From: JAXDJJ01 sp034665745
Lineage (GTDB): Bacteria; Actinomycetota; CADDZG01; WHSQ01
Direction: 5' to 3'
Assembly: GCA_034665745.1 (NCBI GenBank)
Contig: JAXDJJ010000062.1
Location: forward strand, 15,364-79,363
Length of the DNA: 64,000 bases
Part shown: positions 17,718 through 29,100 of the stretch, piece after piece
Position numbering within the stretch: position 1 is the stretch's first letter
Layout of the letters: each line of letters starts with the position of its first letter
Position numbers and translations under genes: made by a program
The notes under the pieces: model-generated
The model's database searches: none
Told to the model about the DNA's origin: nothing
Seen by the model: only the letters and a program-made list of their open reading frames with translations

Positions 17718-20700
17718 GTAGGCGAAGGCCTCGCGTGGTTGGTTTGAACCCGACCTCGACGAGAGCCCGGGCCAAGGGCGAGTCCTGTATGGCCTCGCCA
17801 TCCGCTCTCTCTACAGAGAGCTTGCCAAGCAGTCCCTCTCGAGCGGCAAGAGCCAGCGCATCGACCGCCGGTTGCATGCGCGCATCGTCGTTGCTGTAGG
17901 ACAGCAGGGTCTTCCCGCCCTTCTCGACGTAGAGCTCGAGCTCGCCGTCCACGAGCACGACTACGGCCCCCGCTTTGCGACCTGGACGATGCGTTCCTTC
18001 ACGCTCAGGCCACGCCAGGGTGGAGCCGTACGGGTTCGCCGGATCGGTTGCCGCGAGGACGTAGGTCTGTGGCGCGTCGCCGGTCGGCTCTGACAAGGCC
18101 CGCATGCGGTCGACCGCGCCTGGCATCGCGAACTGCGCTCCTCCGAGTCCTTCGACGAAGTAACCACGCCGACACCGGCCCGAGTCCTCCATCGCCTTCA
18201 ACACCGGGTAGACAGCGGCGAATCCTCCGGTCACGTGCTCGGCCATGACTGCGCCCCGAGTGACGATGCCGTGACGTGCGAGGAGTTGTTCGGCGGTTGC
18301 ATGCATGCGGCGGGTTGGGTCCGCGGTTGAGGCCGGAACGAGGCTCCACCTGCCCGCGGCAGAAGGGGGCCCTAAGCGTGACGGAAAGGACGGTCCCCGG
18401 CGCCGGTGCGATGCACGCGGAGCGCGCGGGCGTGCTCCACCGACCAGGGCTCGCAGCGGGGCAAGGGTGTCGTTCGTCGCGGCCCCCGCCCACACGAGCT
18501 CCCACAAGCTCAGAAGCAGCTCTTGATCGTCGGTCGATCCAGTTGCATCGGCGATCTGGCGGAAGAACATCGCACCGCCATTGCCGAGAGCGTCGGCGAT
18601 CTTGATCGCGGTCGGTGACAGCTCGGTGATGGTCGGTTGCGGAAGTAAGAGATGGGCCTTGTCGGCGAGGGCAAGTACGACCCAGCCATCGTCGTTGCCG
18701 ATAGGTCCGGCACCGGCCCACACGATCTCGCCCGACGCACCCAGTTGGTCCACCAAGGCGGACGAATATCCGGGCACGCGGGCCGACATCACTTGACGTT
18801 CGAGGGCCGAGGCGGGGATCGGAGCACCCTGCAGCTGCTCGACGACACGGAACACGTCGTCGAGGGTCGGCTCACGACGGATGCCGCGGCCCGCGGCGAT
18901 GCCTTGCCACGCGATATCGAAGCGTGCCAGCACTTCGGGGGCGACGGGCTCGACATCTCGCCGGAAGGCAGCAAGGGACTTCCGGCGCAAGCGGCGGAGC
19001 ACTTCGACATCGATCCATTCCTTGCCGTGCCCACCCGGCCTGAACTCGCCGTCGGCAACCCTGCCCGCGACCTCGAGGCGGCCCAGAGCACCCTCGACCA
19101 CCGCAACGCCGAGGCCAAGCCGCGCGGCGACATCGGACGGCACGAACGGACCGTGCGTCCTGGCGTAGCGGGCCACGAGGTCGCCAAGTGGATCCGCAAC
19201 GGTCTCCAGGAAAGCATCCGGGATCCCGACCGGCAGCGGCGATCCGAGCGCGTCGCGGAAACGCGATGCATCCTCGACCGCGGCCCAGCGCTCCTCGCCC
19301 GCGATGCGAAGCCGGATCACTCGTCGTTCGGCCTCGAGCTCCTCCAGCCACGCTTGTGTCTGATGCGGGGTGATGCTGCGAGCCTTCGCCTCGGACAGTG
19401 CCAGATCACCCAAGGATCGGAGCATGTCGTGCACCTGATCCTTGGCCTTTGCTTTGCGATTGTCGGTGAGCATCTGGAGCTCGAGCTCGATCTCGCCGAG
19501 CGCGGCGTCGTCGATCAGCTCGCGCAGTTCCTCATGTCCCATGATCTCGGCCAGCAGTGAGCGATCCAGTGACAGCGCTTGGGCACGCCGCTCGGCCAAG
19601 GGCGAATCGCCCTCGTACATGAACGCGCTGACGAAACCGAACTGCAGAGAGCTTGCGAACGGCGACGGCATCTGAGTGTCGACCTCGACCACCCGGATCT
19701 CTCTGCGCTGCAACGCAGCCATCAGTTCCTTCAGAGCGGGGAGATCGAAGACGTCTTGCAGGCACTCGCGATATGTCTCGAGCATGATCGGGAACGACTC
19801 GTGATGGCTCGCAACCTGCAACAGGTGCGCGCTCTTCTGGCGCTGTTGCCACAACGGCTGACGTTTGCCGGGGTTGCGCTTCGGCAGGAGCAAGGCGCGG
19901 GCCGCGCATTCGCGGAAACGTGATGCGAATAGGGCGGAGTGACCGACCTCTTGCACGACGAGGTCCTCGATCTCTTCCGGGTCGATCAGAACAGCCTCGG
20001 CGAGTGGCGCTTCGTCGGCCTCGGGGATACGGATGACGATGCCATCGTCGGTGTAGATGCACTGGACCTCGAGTCCGAGACGGTGCCGAACCCGAGCCTC
20101 GATCGCCTGCGACCACGGCGCGTGCACGCGTGCGCCGAACGGCGAGTGGATGCACACCCGCCAGTCCCCGAGCTCGTCGCGGAAGCGTTCGATCACGATC
20201 GTTCGGTCGTCGGGCAAGGTCCCGGTCGCTTGGCGCTGCTCTTCGAGGTACGCGAGGAGGTTCTCTATCGCAAGTTCGTCGAGCCCAGAGGCCTGCAGGC
20301 GGGCGACCTTGTCCTCGGGCGTTGCGGTGCCGAGCTCGCGCATGAAGGCCCCGAGTGCGCGGCCCAGCTCGATCGGCCGGCCGAGAGCATCCCCGTGCCA
20401 GAACGGCATCTTTCCGGGCTGTCCGGGAGCCGGGGTGACGATGACGCGGTCGTGGGTGATGTCCTCGATCAACCACGTGGATGCACCGAGCAGGAACGTC
20501 TCGCCGGGCCGAGACTCGTAGACCATCTCTTCGTCCAGTTCGCCGACGCGCGGCCCCTTGTCCCCCGCGAGGAACACTCCGAACAAGCCGCGATCCGGGA
20601 TCGTGCCCGCCGAGGTCACCGCTAAGCGTTGCGCGTTGGGTCGTCCCGTCAGAGTGTCGGCGATCCGGTCCCAGTTGAGGCGCGGGCGGAGCTCGGCGAA

Positions 20701-22125
20701 CTCGTCCGACGGATACCGGCCGGAGAGCATGTCGAGGACCGCTTCGAGGCCGTTGCGCGGCAGCTCCTGGAACGGTGCCGCCCGCTTCACGAGGGCCTCG
20801 AGATCGTCGACCGTCCACGTGTCCATGGCCGTCATCGCGACTATCTGTTGAGCGAGGACGTCCAGCGGGTTACGGGGATAGAAGATCTCTTCGATCGCAC
20901 CGGCGAGCATGCGCTCGGTGACGACGGCGCACTCGACCAGGTCGCCACGGAACTTCGGGAAGATCACGCCGATGCTGGTCGCACCGACTTGGTGACCCGC
21001 TCGCCCTATCCGCTGCAATCCCGATGCGACCGAGTTGGGTGCCTCGACCTGGACGACGAGGTCGACGGCCCCCATGTCGATGCCAAGCTCGAGCGAGCTC
21101 GTCGCGACGACCGCGGGCAAGCGCCCTGCTTTCAGGTCCTCTTCGATGGTCATCCGCTGTTCGCGCGAGACCGAGCCGTGGTGAGCCCGCACGATCTCCT
21201 CGTCGGCTAGCTCGTTCAGGCGTGCACATAGGCGCTCGGACAGCCGGCGCGAGTTGGCGAACACGATCGTGGATTTGTGGTCGCGGATCAATTCGAGGAG
21301 ACGCTCTTCGATGTGCGGCCAGACGCTGGTGCGTTGTTCGACACCCGACGCCGAGCCACCGATCTCGCCGGTTGGTTCGCCGAGGGCACTCATGTCTTCG
21401 ACCGGAACGACGACCGACAGATCGAAGCGCTTCTCGCTGGGCGGGTTGATCACCTGAACGGGATGCGCGCCGCCGAGGAACCGAGCGATCTCTTCGACCG
21501 GTCTGACGGTTGCCGACAAACCGATCCGCTGCGCCGGTTTCGGAAGCAAGGCGTCGAGACGCTCGAGGCTCAGGGCAAGGTGCGAGCCGCGTTTGGTCCC
21601 GGCGACCGCATGGACCTCGTCGACGATGACCGTGTCGATGAAGCGAAGAGCCTCACGCGCTTGCGAAGTCAGCAACAGGAACAGCGACTCGGGCGTGGTG
21701 ATCAGGATGTCCGGAGGTTGCGTTGCGAAGCGCCGGCGCTCGTCCTGCGGTGTATCGCCGGTGCGCATCCCGACGATGAGGTCGTGGACCGGTTGCTCGA
21801 GCCGCTGCCCCGCGGCCCGGATCCCATTGAGCGGTGAACGCAGGTTGCGCTCGACGTCCACCGCGAGGGCTTTCAGGGGCGAGATGTACAGGGTGCGGAG
21901 GCGTTCCTTGGGCGGCGGCAGGGGCGCCGACGACAGCGAATCGATCGCCCATAAGAAAGCAGCCAAGGTCTTGCCCGAGCCCGTGGGCGCGATGACGAGG
22001 GCGTTGTCCCCCGACGAGATCGCATCCCAGGCCCCCGCTTGAGCCGTGGTTGGGGCCTGGAACGAGGTCGTGAACCAGGCGCGGGTCACCTCCGAGAAGC
22101 GCTCCAGGGGGGTGGCTGTGGGCAT
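17710..22125 (-). CDS. lhr: Lhr-type ATP-dependent DNA helicase (large, full-length)
   Basis: A superfamily 2 helicase of 1471 residues from the ATG at 22125, matching the roughly 1500-residue Lhr of mycobacteria. An upstream in-frame extension exists but looks non-coding, and GGGGG precedes this ATG. Visible motifs are APTGSGKTLAAFLWAID (motif I), VDEVHAVAGTKRG (II), GLSATVRP (III) and GLQRIGRAGHQ (VI). The long C-terminal part corresponds to the Lhr winged-helix and extended domain. Lhr translocates 3'-5' on single-stranded DNA and unwinds RNA:DNA hybrids, with DNA-damage-linked expression in mycobacteria. Here it overlaps and precedes a Nei2-like glycosylase. The secreted metalloprotease gene is divergent, 83 nt away. 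Confidence 0.95.
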   Translation of the reverse strand: MPTATPLERFSEVTRAWFTTSFQAPTTAQAGAWDAISSGDNALVIAPTGSGKTLAAFLWAIDSLSSAPLPPPKERLRTLYISPLKALAVDVERNLRSPLNGIRAAGQRLEQPVHDLIVGMRTGDTPQDERRRFATQPPDILITTPESLFLLLTSQAREALRFIDTVIVDEVHAVAGTKRGSHLALSLERLDALLPKPAQRIGLSATVRPVEEIARFLGGAHPVQVINPPSEKRFDLSVVVPVEDMSALGEPTGEIGGSASGVEQRTSVWPHIEERLLELIRDHKSTIVFANSRRLSERLCARLNELADEEIVRAHHGSVSREQRMTIEEDLKAGRLPAVVATSSLELGIDMGAVDLVVQVEAPNSVASGLQRIGRAGHQVGATSIGVIFPKFRGDLVECAVVTERMLAGAIEEIFYPRNPLDVLAQQIVAMTAMDTWTVDDLEALVKRAAPFQELPRNGLEAVLDMLSGRYPSDEFAELRPRLNWDRIADTLTGRPNAQRLAVTSAGTIPDRGLFGVFLAGDKGPRVGELDEEMVYESRPGETFLLGASTWLIEDITHDRVIVTPAPGQPGKMPFWHGDALGRPIELGRALGAFMRELGTATPEDKVARLQASGLDELAIENLLAYLEEQRQATGTLPDDRTIVIERFRDELGDWRVCIHSPFGARVHAPWSQAIEARVRHRLGLEVQCIYTDDGIVIRIPEADEAPLAEAVLIDPEEIEDLVVQEVGHSALFASRFRECAARALLLPKRNPGKRQPLWQQRQKSAHLLQVASHHESFPIMLETYRECLQDVFDLPALKELMAALQRREIRVVEVDTQMPSPFASSLQFGFVSAFMYEGDSPLAERRAQALSLDRSLLAEIMGHEELRELIDDAALGEIELELQMLTDNRKAKAKDQVHDMLRSLGDLALSEAKARSITPHQTQAWLEELEAERRVIRLRIAGEERWAAVEDASRFRDALGSPLPVGIPDAFLETVADPLGDLVARYARTHGPFVPSDVAARLGLGVAVVEGALGRLEVAGRVADGEFRPGGHGKEWIDVEVLRRLRRKSLAAFRRDVEPVAPEVLARFDIAWQGIAAGRGIRREPTLDDVFRVVEQLQGAPIPASALERQVMSARVPGYSSALVDQLGASGEIVWAGAGPIGNDDGWVVLALADKAHLLLPQPTITELSPTAIKIADALGNGGAMFFRQIADATGSTDDQELLLSLWELVWAGAATNDTLAPLRALVGGARPRAPRASHRRRGPSFPSRLGPPSAAGRWSLVPASTADPTRRMHATAEQLLARHGIVTRGAVMAEHVTGGFAAVYPVLKAMEDSGRCRRGYFVEGLGGAQFAMPGAVDRMRALSEPTGDAPQTYVLAATDPANPYGSTLAWPEREGTHRPGRKAGAVVVLVDGELELYVEKGGKTLLSYSNDDARMQPAVDALALAAREGLLGKLSVERADGEAIQDSPLARALVEVGFKPTTRGLRLRA

Positions 22126-22208
22126 GCCCCCATGATGCCTGGAAGTAGTGACAATCGCAGCAGTCCGAGCCCGCAGGAACCGCCCCCGGAAGCGCCGAAC
22201 CCCCATAT

Positions 22209-23006
22209 ATGGCCCGCCACCGGCGTTTCTTCGGCATGCTCTCGATCGGAGCATTCGTGGTGCTGCTCGTCGCGCCGATGGCTCAGGGCCGAAGCCATCG
22301 TGGCCCCGTCCGTATGGACCGGGCCGAGGACTGTGACGAGTACGCCCCCGCCAGCATCAAGGTCTGGACCGGGAGCGGCACCGACATCGCCCTAGACGTT
22401 CTCGTCGTGCTCGACGGCGTGGCGAAGTCCGACGCCCAGGTGATCGTGACCAAGGCGGCCGAGTCCTACGCCCCGCTGAACATTCACCTCGTCGCAACCT
22501 TCAAGAGGGCGGCCTTCGAGACCGACCCCGCGGCCAAGACGGTCGCGACGACCGCGCACGCCGAGGATCTGATCGCGTCGGCCAAGGCGAGCTCTGCCGG
22601 AACCCGTCCCGTGGGAAGCGATGTCGTCTACATCTTGACGAACAAGGACATCTCGATGGGCGATGGCACCGACGTCGTTGGCTACTCCGACTGCATCGGC
22701 GGCGTCCGGTATCCCAACCGCGCCTTCGCGGTCGGCGAATCGATCGACGAGCCGTTGACGACCGGTGGCCTCAACTTCTACGTCAACGGCCCGGCCAAGA
22801 CGATGGCACACGAGATCGGACATCTCCTCGGTGCGCGCCACGAGGACGCGAACTGCGTCGAGGGAGCGGGGGCCGAGGACGTGTCCGGGCGAGAGCCAAC
22901 GATCTGCACCCTGATGACGAACTACGTGGACTTCCAGTCGAAAAACTTCGGCACCCTCGAGGCCGGCATCATCCGCGCTCACGCGGAGACATACGCGGCC
23001 CCCTAG
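22209..23006 (+). CDS. Secreted zinc metalloprotease (metzincin, reprolysin-like)
   Basis: A 265-residue exported protease. The N-terminus MARHRRFF plus a hydrophobic core is a signal peptide cleaved near residue 27. The zinc site HEIGHLLGARH (H201, E202, H205, H211) is the extended metzincin motif, and a Met-turn candidate M236 sits in CTLMTNY about 25 residues later. Catalytic domain length fits M12-type or similar bacterial metzincins with no large propeptide. Paired Cys residues flank the active site. It probably hydrolyses extracellular protein. It converges with adnB with nine bases between stops and is divergent from lhr. No inhibitor or secretion partner is adjacent. Confidence 0.88.
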   Translation: MARHRRFFGMLSIGAFVVLLVAPMAQGRSHRGPVRMDRAEDCDEYAPASIKVWTGSGTDIALDVLVVLDGVAKSDAQVIVTKAAESYAPLNIHLVATFKRAAFETDPAAKTVATTAHAEDLIASAKASSAGTRPVGSDVVYILTNKDISMGDGTDVVGYSDCIGGVRYPNRAFAVGESIDEPLTTGGLNFYVNGPAKTMAHEIGHLLGARHEDANCVEGAGAEDVSGREPTICTLMTNYVDFQSKNFGTLEAGIIRAHAETYAAP

Positions 23007-23015
23007 GTCTCCGGC

Positions 23016-26000
23016 TTAGGCAACCACCCGCGTCAGCGGTGGCTCGCCGTCGAGGAACAGATAGGTGAGACGCACCGGCTTGCCGTCGGGCAACAATCCG
23101 TTCGCATCCAAAGCGTCCTTGTAGACCGCGAGCTGGTCGTGCTCGTCATCGACCTCGAAGCGCTTGCCCGTTTTGAAGTCGACGATCTCGAGCCCACCGT
23201 CATCGTCCACGTACACCGCATCGATGCGGCCGCGGATGATGTGACCGTCACGCTTCAGGGTGAAGGGCAACTCGACCATGAGTTCGCCGCTCGGCAACGC
23301 TGCGAACGGTCGCTCGGCATAACCGGATGCTTCGAAATGGCCGAGAAGGTCTTCGATGAAACCGGGCTCGGTCGACTTGGACGGATCGTCGAGCTCTTCC
23401 TCCTCGGGGTACGGCGAGATGCCGCGCGCTTTCTCTTCGATCAAGCGGTGGACCTCGGTGCCGATCCTTCGAGCGTCGGTCGGACGGTCCGGCAGGGGCC
23501 GGGACAGAGTCCACGCGTTCGTCTCGCCCTTGCGTAGCTTCACGAAGTTCGTCGCCGAGATGATGTCGCGCAGGGCAGGCTCGGCCGGCGCCTCGGTCTT
23601 CATCGCCTCGGCGATCAGATCCAGATCTTTGTTGTGAGCTGCCAGCAACTCTTCGGTGCGCGCCTTGTCCGCCGGAGCCATGGCAGCGACCAGCTCGGCG
23701 GTCGTGGCGTCATCGGCGACCGCGCGGTCGGCGACACTCCCCCAGCCTTCTCCGAACAAGGGGTCGTCTTTGCCGATCCTGGGCTCTGGGGGCCATACGC
23801 GCCGGTCCTCCATCGCATCGAACAACGGGTTCTCGGCCGGCATCTCGTCACGACGGACGATCTCGAGCAAGCCCTGTTCCTCGAGGCCCTCGAGGTCCTC
23901 CCAGAACTCCGACGGGCCCTTCGCAACCTTGTCCCGCCCGTACCACCACGACGCGGACACCGCGAGACGTTGTTTCGCACGGGTCAAGGCGACGTAGAAC
24001 AAGCGACGCTCGTCCTCGATGACACGTTCGCGCACCGCGGTCTTGAACTTGCCGAGATGACCCTCGAACTTCGGAAGGTGCGCACGGTCCTCGCGGACCT
24101 CGTATGGGAGCTCGGAGTAACTGGTAAGGGGGTTCGAGCCGCGCGTGTTCGGGAACACCGACCACACCTTGCCGTTCTTGCCATCCGTGGCGGCGACCGA
24201 GGGAACGAACACGCACTCGAACTCGAGACCCTTGGCGTTGTGGACCGTCATCAGCTTGACCGAGTCCTGCTCGGCCGGTTGGGTTGCCTCGAGGGTCTCT
24301 TCCGCTTTCTCGGCGGCATCGAGGTATTCGATGAACGTGCGCAAGGTCGCCTCACCCTCGACCGGAGCGAAGCTCGCGACCTGGTCGAGGAAGTTCGAGA
24401 TGTTTTGCTTCGCGGCCCCCGCGGTTTCCGAGGCAGACGATTCCAAGGCATCGGCGATCCCCGCCTGGCGGATGATCTCCTGGACCAGCTCGAGCAGCGG
24501 CGCGTTCGCCTTCTTCCTGATGGACGCGAGGCGGTCGGAGAACGCGCTCAGGCGCTGCTTCGCCTGAGCGCCGAGGTTCTCGATGGCGTCGAGATGGCTC
24601 AAGGCCTCGGCCAACGAGTACGCGACGTCACCGGGCTCCATGTCGCGGGCGATCTCGGCATCGCCGCCCGAGAGTTTCAAGCGCAGGTCCATGTTCTGCG
24701 TCGTCGCCCACCGCGCGAGCAGTGAGATGTCGCGATAGTGGATGCGCCAACGGGGGCCGAGCAAGATGCGCCCGAGCCACCGGTTCGCGCCGGGCTTGGA
24801 CTCGAGGGCCCGCAGCCAGGCCACGACCTCGGTGACCTCGGGTGTCTTGAGCAATCCACCTAGGCCGATGACCTCGACCGGGACCTTCTGTTCGCCGAGC
24901 GCCTGGATCAACGCATCCATCGCCGCCTTGCGACGAACGAGGATCGCGATGTCTCGCCACCGCACCGGGTCGCGGCCCTCGAACGTCACGGAGTCTTTCA
25001 ATCTCTTGCACTCGGTCGCGATCCACTCGGCCTCGGCGCGCTCGTCCGAGAAGAGACCCAGCGCTACTGCCCCGGGTCCGTTCCAGTCTTGGGCACGCAA
25101 GGGATCACCTGGGCGCCGTTCTTCCGGGATCTTCGACACGACGTGGTTGGCGACCTCGAGGATGTTTGCGCCCGAACGGAAGTTCTCTGACAGCGACACG
25201 GGCTCGTAAGGGATGCCGTCGTCGCGCGGGAAGTCATCCGGGAACCCGATCAGGTTGAACATCGTTGCGCCGCGCCACGCGAAGATCGCCTGGCGTGCGT
25301 CGCCGACCGCGGTCACCGCGCCGTCGCCAACGAGGGCCTGCAGCATCTTGCGTTGTGCCACGTTCGTGTCCTGGTACTCGTCGAGGAGAACGAACGGGAA
25401 CCGCTTGCGATATCCCTCGCGGACCTCCGCGTCGCCCTCGAGAACCTCGACCGCCTTCGAGATCTGATCGCCGAAGTCGATCCTTCCGGCCTTCTTCTTG
25501 GCCCGGATGTAGGCACCGACGGCCCGAACGAGCTCTTTGCGCTTGCCCGCAGTCTCCAGCATGTCGGGGTCGGCGCCCTTCATCGAGATGAACTGGTCTG
25601 CGGCCGCATCGATGGCCTCGAGCCCAACCATGTGGTCGGCAACCGAGGATGCGAGACCGAGGGCCGAGCCGACGACGTAAGACGAACGGATCTCCAGCAC
25701 CTCGAACGGCGGGAGCTCGTCGATACACGCGAGCAACAGCTGCCACTGCTGGGCCTCGGAGAGGAGCCCGCTCTCGGGCTCTACGCCTACCAGGAGACCG
25801 TGATCTCGCACGATTCCCGCCGCGAACGCGTTGTAGGTCTGAACGGTGACGTCCTCGCCCGACTCGTCGTGGATCTCGACCAGAGCGCGATGCACCCGCT
25901 CGAGGAGCTCGTCCGCCGCCTTGTTCGTGAACGTCAGGCCGAGGACCTGGCTCGGCGAGAACGGCTGCGTCTCGAGGGCCCATGCGATACGCGCGGCCAT

Positions 26001-26144
26001 CACCGCGGTCTTGCCCGAACCGGCGCCGGCGATCAGGTAGATCGGCTCGAGCGGATGCGAGATCGCCTTCCACTGCTCGTCGGTGGGCTCGTAACCCTTG
26101 AGCGCGGCCTTGATGGCCTCGGATTTCCTAGGGTCAGTTGTCAT
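23016..26144 (-). CDS. adnB: AdnB-type UvrD-like helicase with C-terminal RecB-family nuclease
   Basis: The second subunit of an actinobacterial end-resection helicase-nuclease, 1042 residues from the ATG at 26144. That start forms an ATGA overlap with the upstream gene and has GGAG in front. The longer in-frame start is rejected. Motor motifs are LIAGAGSGKTAVMAARIA (Walker A), FVLLDEYQDTN (II) and NAKGLEFECVFV (late helicase motif). The C-terminal PD-(D/E)XK nuclease shows GRIDAVY, IVDFKTGK and the QLAVY motif. AdnAB processes double-strand breaks for recombination. Gene order (adnA first, adnB second, overlapping) matches mycobacteria. AdnB is the subunit I assign by position and by its canonical motif II. 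Confidence 0.9.
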   Translation of the reverse strand: MTTDPRKSEAIKAALKGYEPTDEQWKAISHPLEPIYLIAGAGSGKTAVMAARIAWALETQPFSPSQVLGLTFTNKAADELLERVHRALVEIHDESGEDVTVQTYNAFAAGIVRDHGLLVGVEPESGLLSEAQQWQLLLACIDELPPFEVLEIRSSYVVGSALGLASSVADHMVGLEAIDAAADQFISMKGADPDMLETAGKRKELVRAVGAYIRAKKKAGRIDFGDQISKAVEVLEGDAEVREGYRKRFPFVLLDEYQDTNVAQRKMLQALVGDGAVTAVGDARQAIFAWRGATMFNLIGFPDDFPRDDGIPYEPVSLSENFRSGANILEVANHVVSKIPEERRPGDPLRAQDWNGPGAVALGLFSDERAEAEWIATECKRLKDSVTFEGRDPVRWRDIAILVRRKAAMDALIQALGEQKVPVEVIGLGGLLKTPEVTEVVAWLRALESKPGANRWLGRILLGPRWRIHYRDISLLARWATTQNMDLRLKLSGGDAEIARDMEPGDVAYSLAEALSHLDAIENLGAQAKQRLSAFSDRLASIRKKANAPLLELVQEIIRQAGIADALESSASETAGAAKQNISNFLDQVASFAPVEGEATLRTFIEYLDAAEKAEETLEATQPAEQDSVKLMTVHNAKGLEFECVFVPSVAATDGKNGKVWSVFPNTRGSNPLTSYSELPYEVREDRAHLPKFEGHLGKFKTAVRERVIEDERRLFYVALTRAKQRLAVSASWWYGRDKVAKGPSEFWEDLEGLEEQGLLEIVRRDEMPAENPLFDAMEDRRVWPPEPRIGKDDPLFGEGWGSVADRAVADDATTAELVAAMAPADKARTEELLAAHNKDLDLIAEAMKTEAPAEPALRDIISATNFVKLRKGETNAWTLSRPLPDRPTDARRIGTEVHRLIEEKARGISPYPEEEELDDPSKSTEPGFIEDLLGHFEASGYAERPFAALPSGELMVELPFTLKRDGHIIRGRIDAVYVDDDGGLEIVDFKTGKRFEVDDEHDQLAVYKDALDANGLLPDGKPVRLTYLFLDGEPPLTRVVA

Positions 26145-29100
26145 GCCGGGAGCTCCTTGCCTTCGGACCACAGGGGGCAGAGGGGCTTGAACTTGCACCA
26201 CGTGCAGTCGGCCTCCGGGTCCGGCCGGAAGTCCTCGGCGAGAACGCCCTCCATGAGGTTCGGCAGGCGCTTGATCGCCTCTTCTGCTTCTTTCGGGTTC
26301 ATCGAGCGCGTCGCCACTTTGCCTCGGGAAAGGGGCGCGCCGGGATAGACGAGCTGCATCAGGCTCGGCTCGCCCAAGGCACTGATCTCGGGATCAGCCT
26401 TCGCCGCCAGGTGATAGATCGCCAGCTGCAGAGACTCCTTCGCTTCGTTCCAGTGGACGGGATGACGCGATGTCTTGTAGTCGGTGATCACGACGGTGTC
26501 GACGGAGTTCCCGTCCTTGTCGTTGTGCTGCACTTGATCGACGCGGTCGATACGTCCGGTGATGCGGTGCCCATCGAGCTCGACCCGGAAGCTGTTCTCA
26601 ACCATCGCGGCCCCCCCAGGGTTCAACTGGGTCAGGTAGCGGTCGATCATGATCTGACCGTCACGCCAGAACTGGTTCGCGATGGCTTTGTTCGGGAACA
26701 CCTCGGGCTTGAAGAGATCGCGGTAGCGGTTGCCGAGGGCCTCGAACTCGCCCGGCTTGAACTTGCCCTGCTCGATCTCTTCGAACAGCTTGTGGATCCA
26801 CGAGCCGAACGCCATGTTGTGCGAGCTCTCGGGATCGAGGCCCAGGACAACCCCGAACAGATACTGCAAGCCACAGTTGTCGTAGGTCGAGATACGCGAG
26901 TAACTGGTGCGTAGCTTGTCGGCGGGCAGGTCGTCGTCGGGATCTGCTTGCTGTGTGCGGATCGGAACCACGCCTTCGCTCCAGTCCCAGCGCCACCACC
27001 ACTCATTCGGCTGCGCCGCGGCACACGAAGGGTCGAGCTTCACGATGTGCGCGATCGCAGCCAGTGCCGCCACTCGCTCGGACGGAGTCGCGGTCACATC
27101 GGCAAGCACCCTGCGGTGACGGGCGGCCGCTTCCGAGAACGTCAATGGAGGCATGTCCTGCTCGCGCTTCTCGACCTCGGGGATCGAGCCGGTGAGATCT
27201 TCGATGAAGCGCGACGGCTCGCCTCGACGCGTGGGCCCGGGAGAGGTCGTGACCAAGCACCGCTTCTTGGCGCGCGTCACCGAGACGTAGAAGACCCTGC
27301 GGTCTTCCATCTCGTTCTTACGGGTGCGGCTGATCGGGTCGGTCTCGTCGAGGAAGTAGGGGTCGAAGAGGCCGGTGGCGCGGCGTCCTTTCGGGATCGC
27401 GCCCTCGACCACGCCGCAGACGGCTACGACCGACCACTCCTTGCCTTTGGCGCCGTGGAACGAGACGACGTTGACGCCACCACCGGAGCGCTCGGGCGGC
27501 AGCCACGGGTCCGAGCCGAAGTCGGCGCGGCCGATCCCATCGAGATACTCGAGGAACGTCCCGGTCCCCCGCCGACGTTCGACGAAGCGACCGAGGGCTT
27601 TGCTGAATGCAACAAGAGCATCCAGGTCGCGGTGCGCGCTGTCGTCGACGCTCTGACGGGCGCGCTCTTGGAGCTCGGCGCAGAGGTGCGAGCGTTCCCA
27701 CACGACCCAGAACGCAGCATCCGCAGGGTCGTCCTTCTTTGTACGCAATACGTCCCGTAGTTCGCGGAGTTCGTTGACCTTGTCCTTGATCGACTGGTCC
27801 ACGTCGACCTTGTCCGGATCGTCGACGACCGCGGTCAAGGTCAGGCCCTCGATACGAGCGAGACGCTCGAGATCTCGAACTTCGGAGTCTTCGAGGTCGA
27901 TCAAAGGTGAACGCAGTAGCTCGTTGACCTCGTCGGGGCTGGGGTTGTCGTTGAAGGCGAGCCGGGCGAGATCGGCGAAGGCCCTAACGATGGGCTCGCG
28001 GCCTAGGGGCCGGTCCGGCGCCAGTAGCGAGAACGGAACCTCGAGCGCGTCGAGGGCGCGCTCCAGCGGTGGCAGCATCGAGCGCGGCGAGGTCAGCAGG
28101 ATGGCCATGTCCTCGTAGGGGATCTTGTCGTTGAGGTGAGCCATCCGGATCTCGCGTGCGACCGCGTCGACCTCGGCCGCGAGGTTGCCGAAACGTTTGA
28201 CGTCGAGCTCGGCTTCGCCTGCGAAGCTCGTCGGGCGATGGCTGCGGAGGTCGTTGTGCTCGATCAAACGAGTCGTCGCGGCCCCAAGTTCGGGTGCAAG
28301 TCGATAGGAGGTCGACAGGGTGACGGTGTCGTGGTCGCCGAACTCCTTGGCGAAGTCATCGATCCACTCCGGCTCGGCCCCCCTGAAGGTTTCGATCGCC
28401 GAGTCGGGGTCGCCCGCGAGAACGAGGGAGCGTCCCTCACCCTCCCCTGTCGTGAAGCCTGTGAGGAACAGCAGGAGACGTTGCTGGACGAGGGCGAGTT
28501 CCTGACCGTCGTCGACAAGGATGTGGTTGAACCGGCGGTGCAGGGTGTCGCGCACGTCGTCGTAGTTGGCGATCAGTTCGGTCGCATCGCGCATGAGGGT
28601 CGGGTAATCCACACGCGACCGCTGCCGCAAGTGGGTGTGGTGACGTTTGTAGAAGTCGATCAGCTCGGCCCACGCGGGACGCACGTTCTTCAGAGGCTCG
28701 AGCTCGGCGGGATCCATCGCGCGCTGACCGACCCGGATGAAGAAGTCGACAACCTCGTCGACGAAGCCGCGGTTCTCGAGCAGGTGCTTGTGGTGCGGCC
28801 AGTTCTCCTTGGGCTCGCGGTAGAGCGCGTCACGGATCGCACCCCATTGCTCGGGGCTCGTGAGGAGGACGGGCGGTTCGGAGTAGTCGAGTAGGTCGTA
28901 ATGACGAGAGACCAGGTGGTACGCCAAGCCATGCCACGTGTAGACCGGCACCTCGATAAGGGCGGCGAACCCCTCGTCGGACAGCAGACGACGGGTCAGG
29001 CGGTCCTGCAGGGCCATCTTCTGACCACGGTTCGGGACGAGGAACAGGATCCGATCCGGGCCGACACCATCCCGAGCGAGCTTGATGAAGCGCTCCTCGA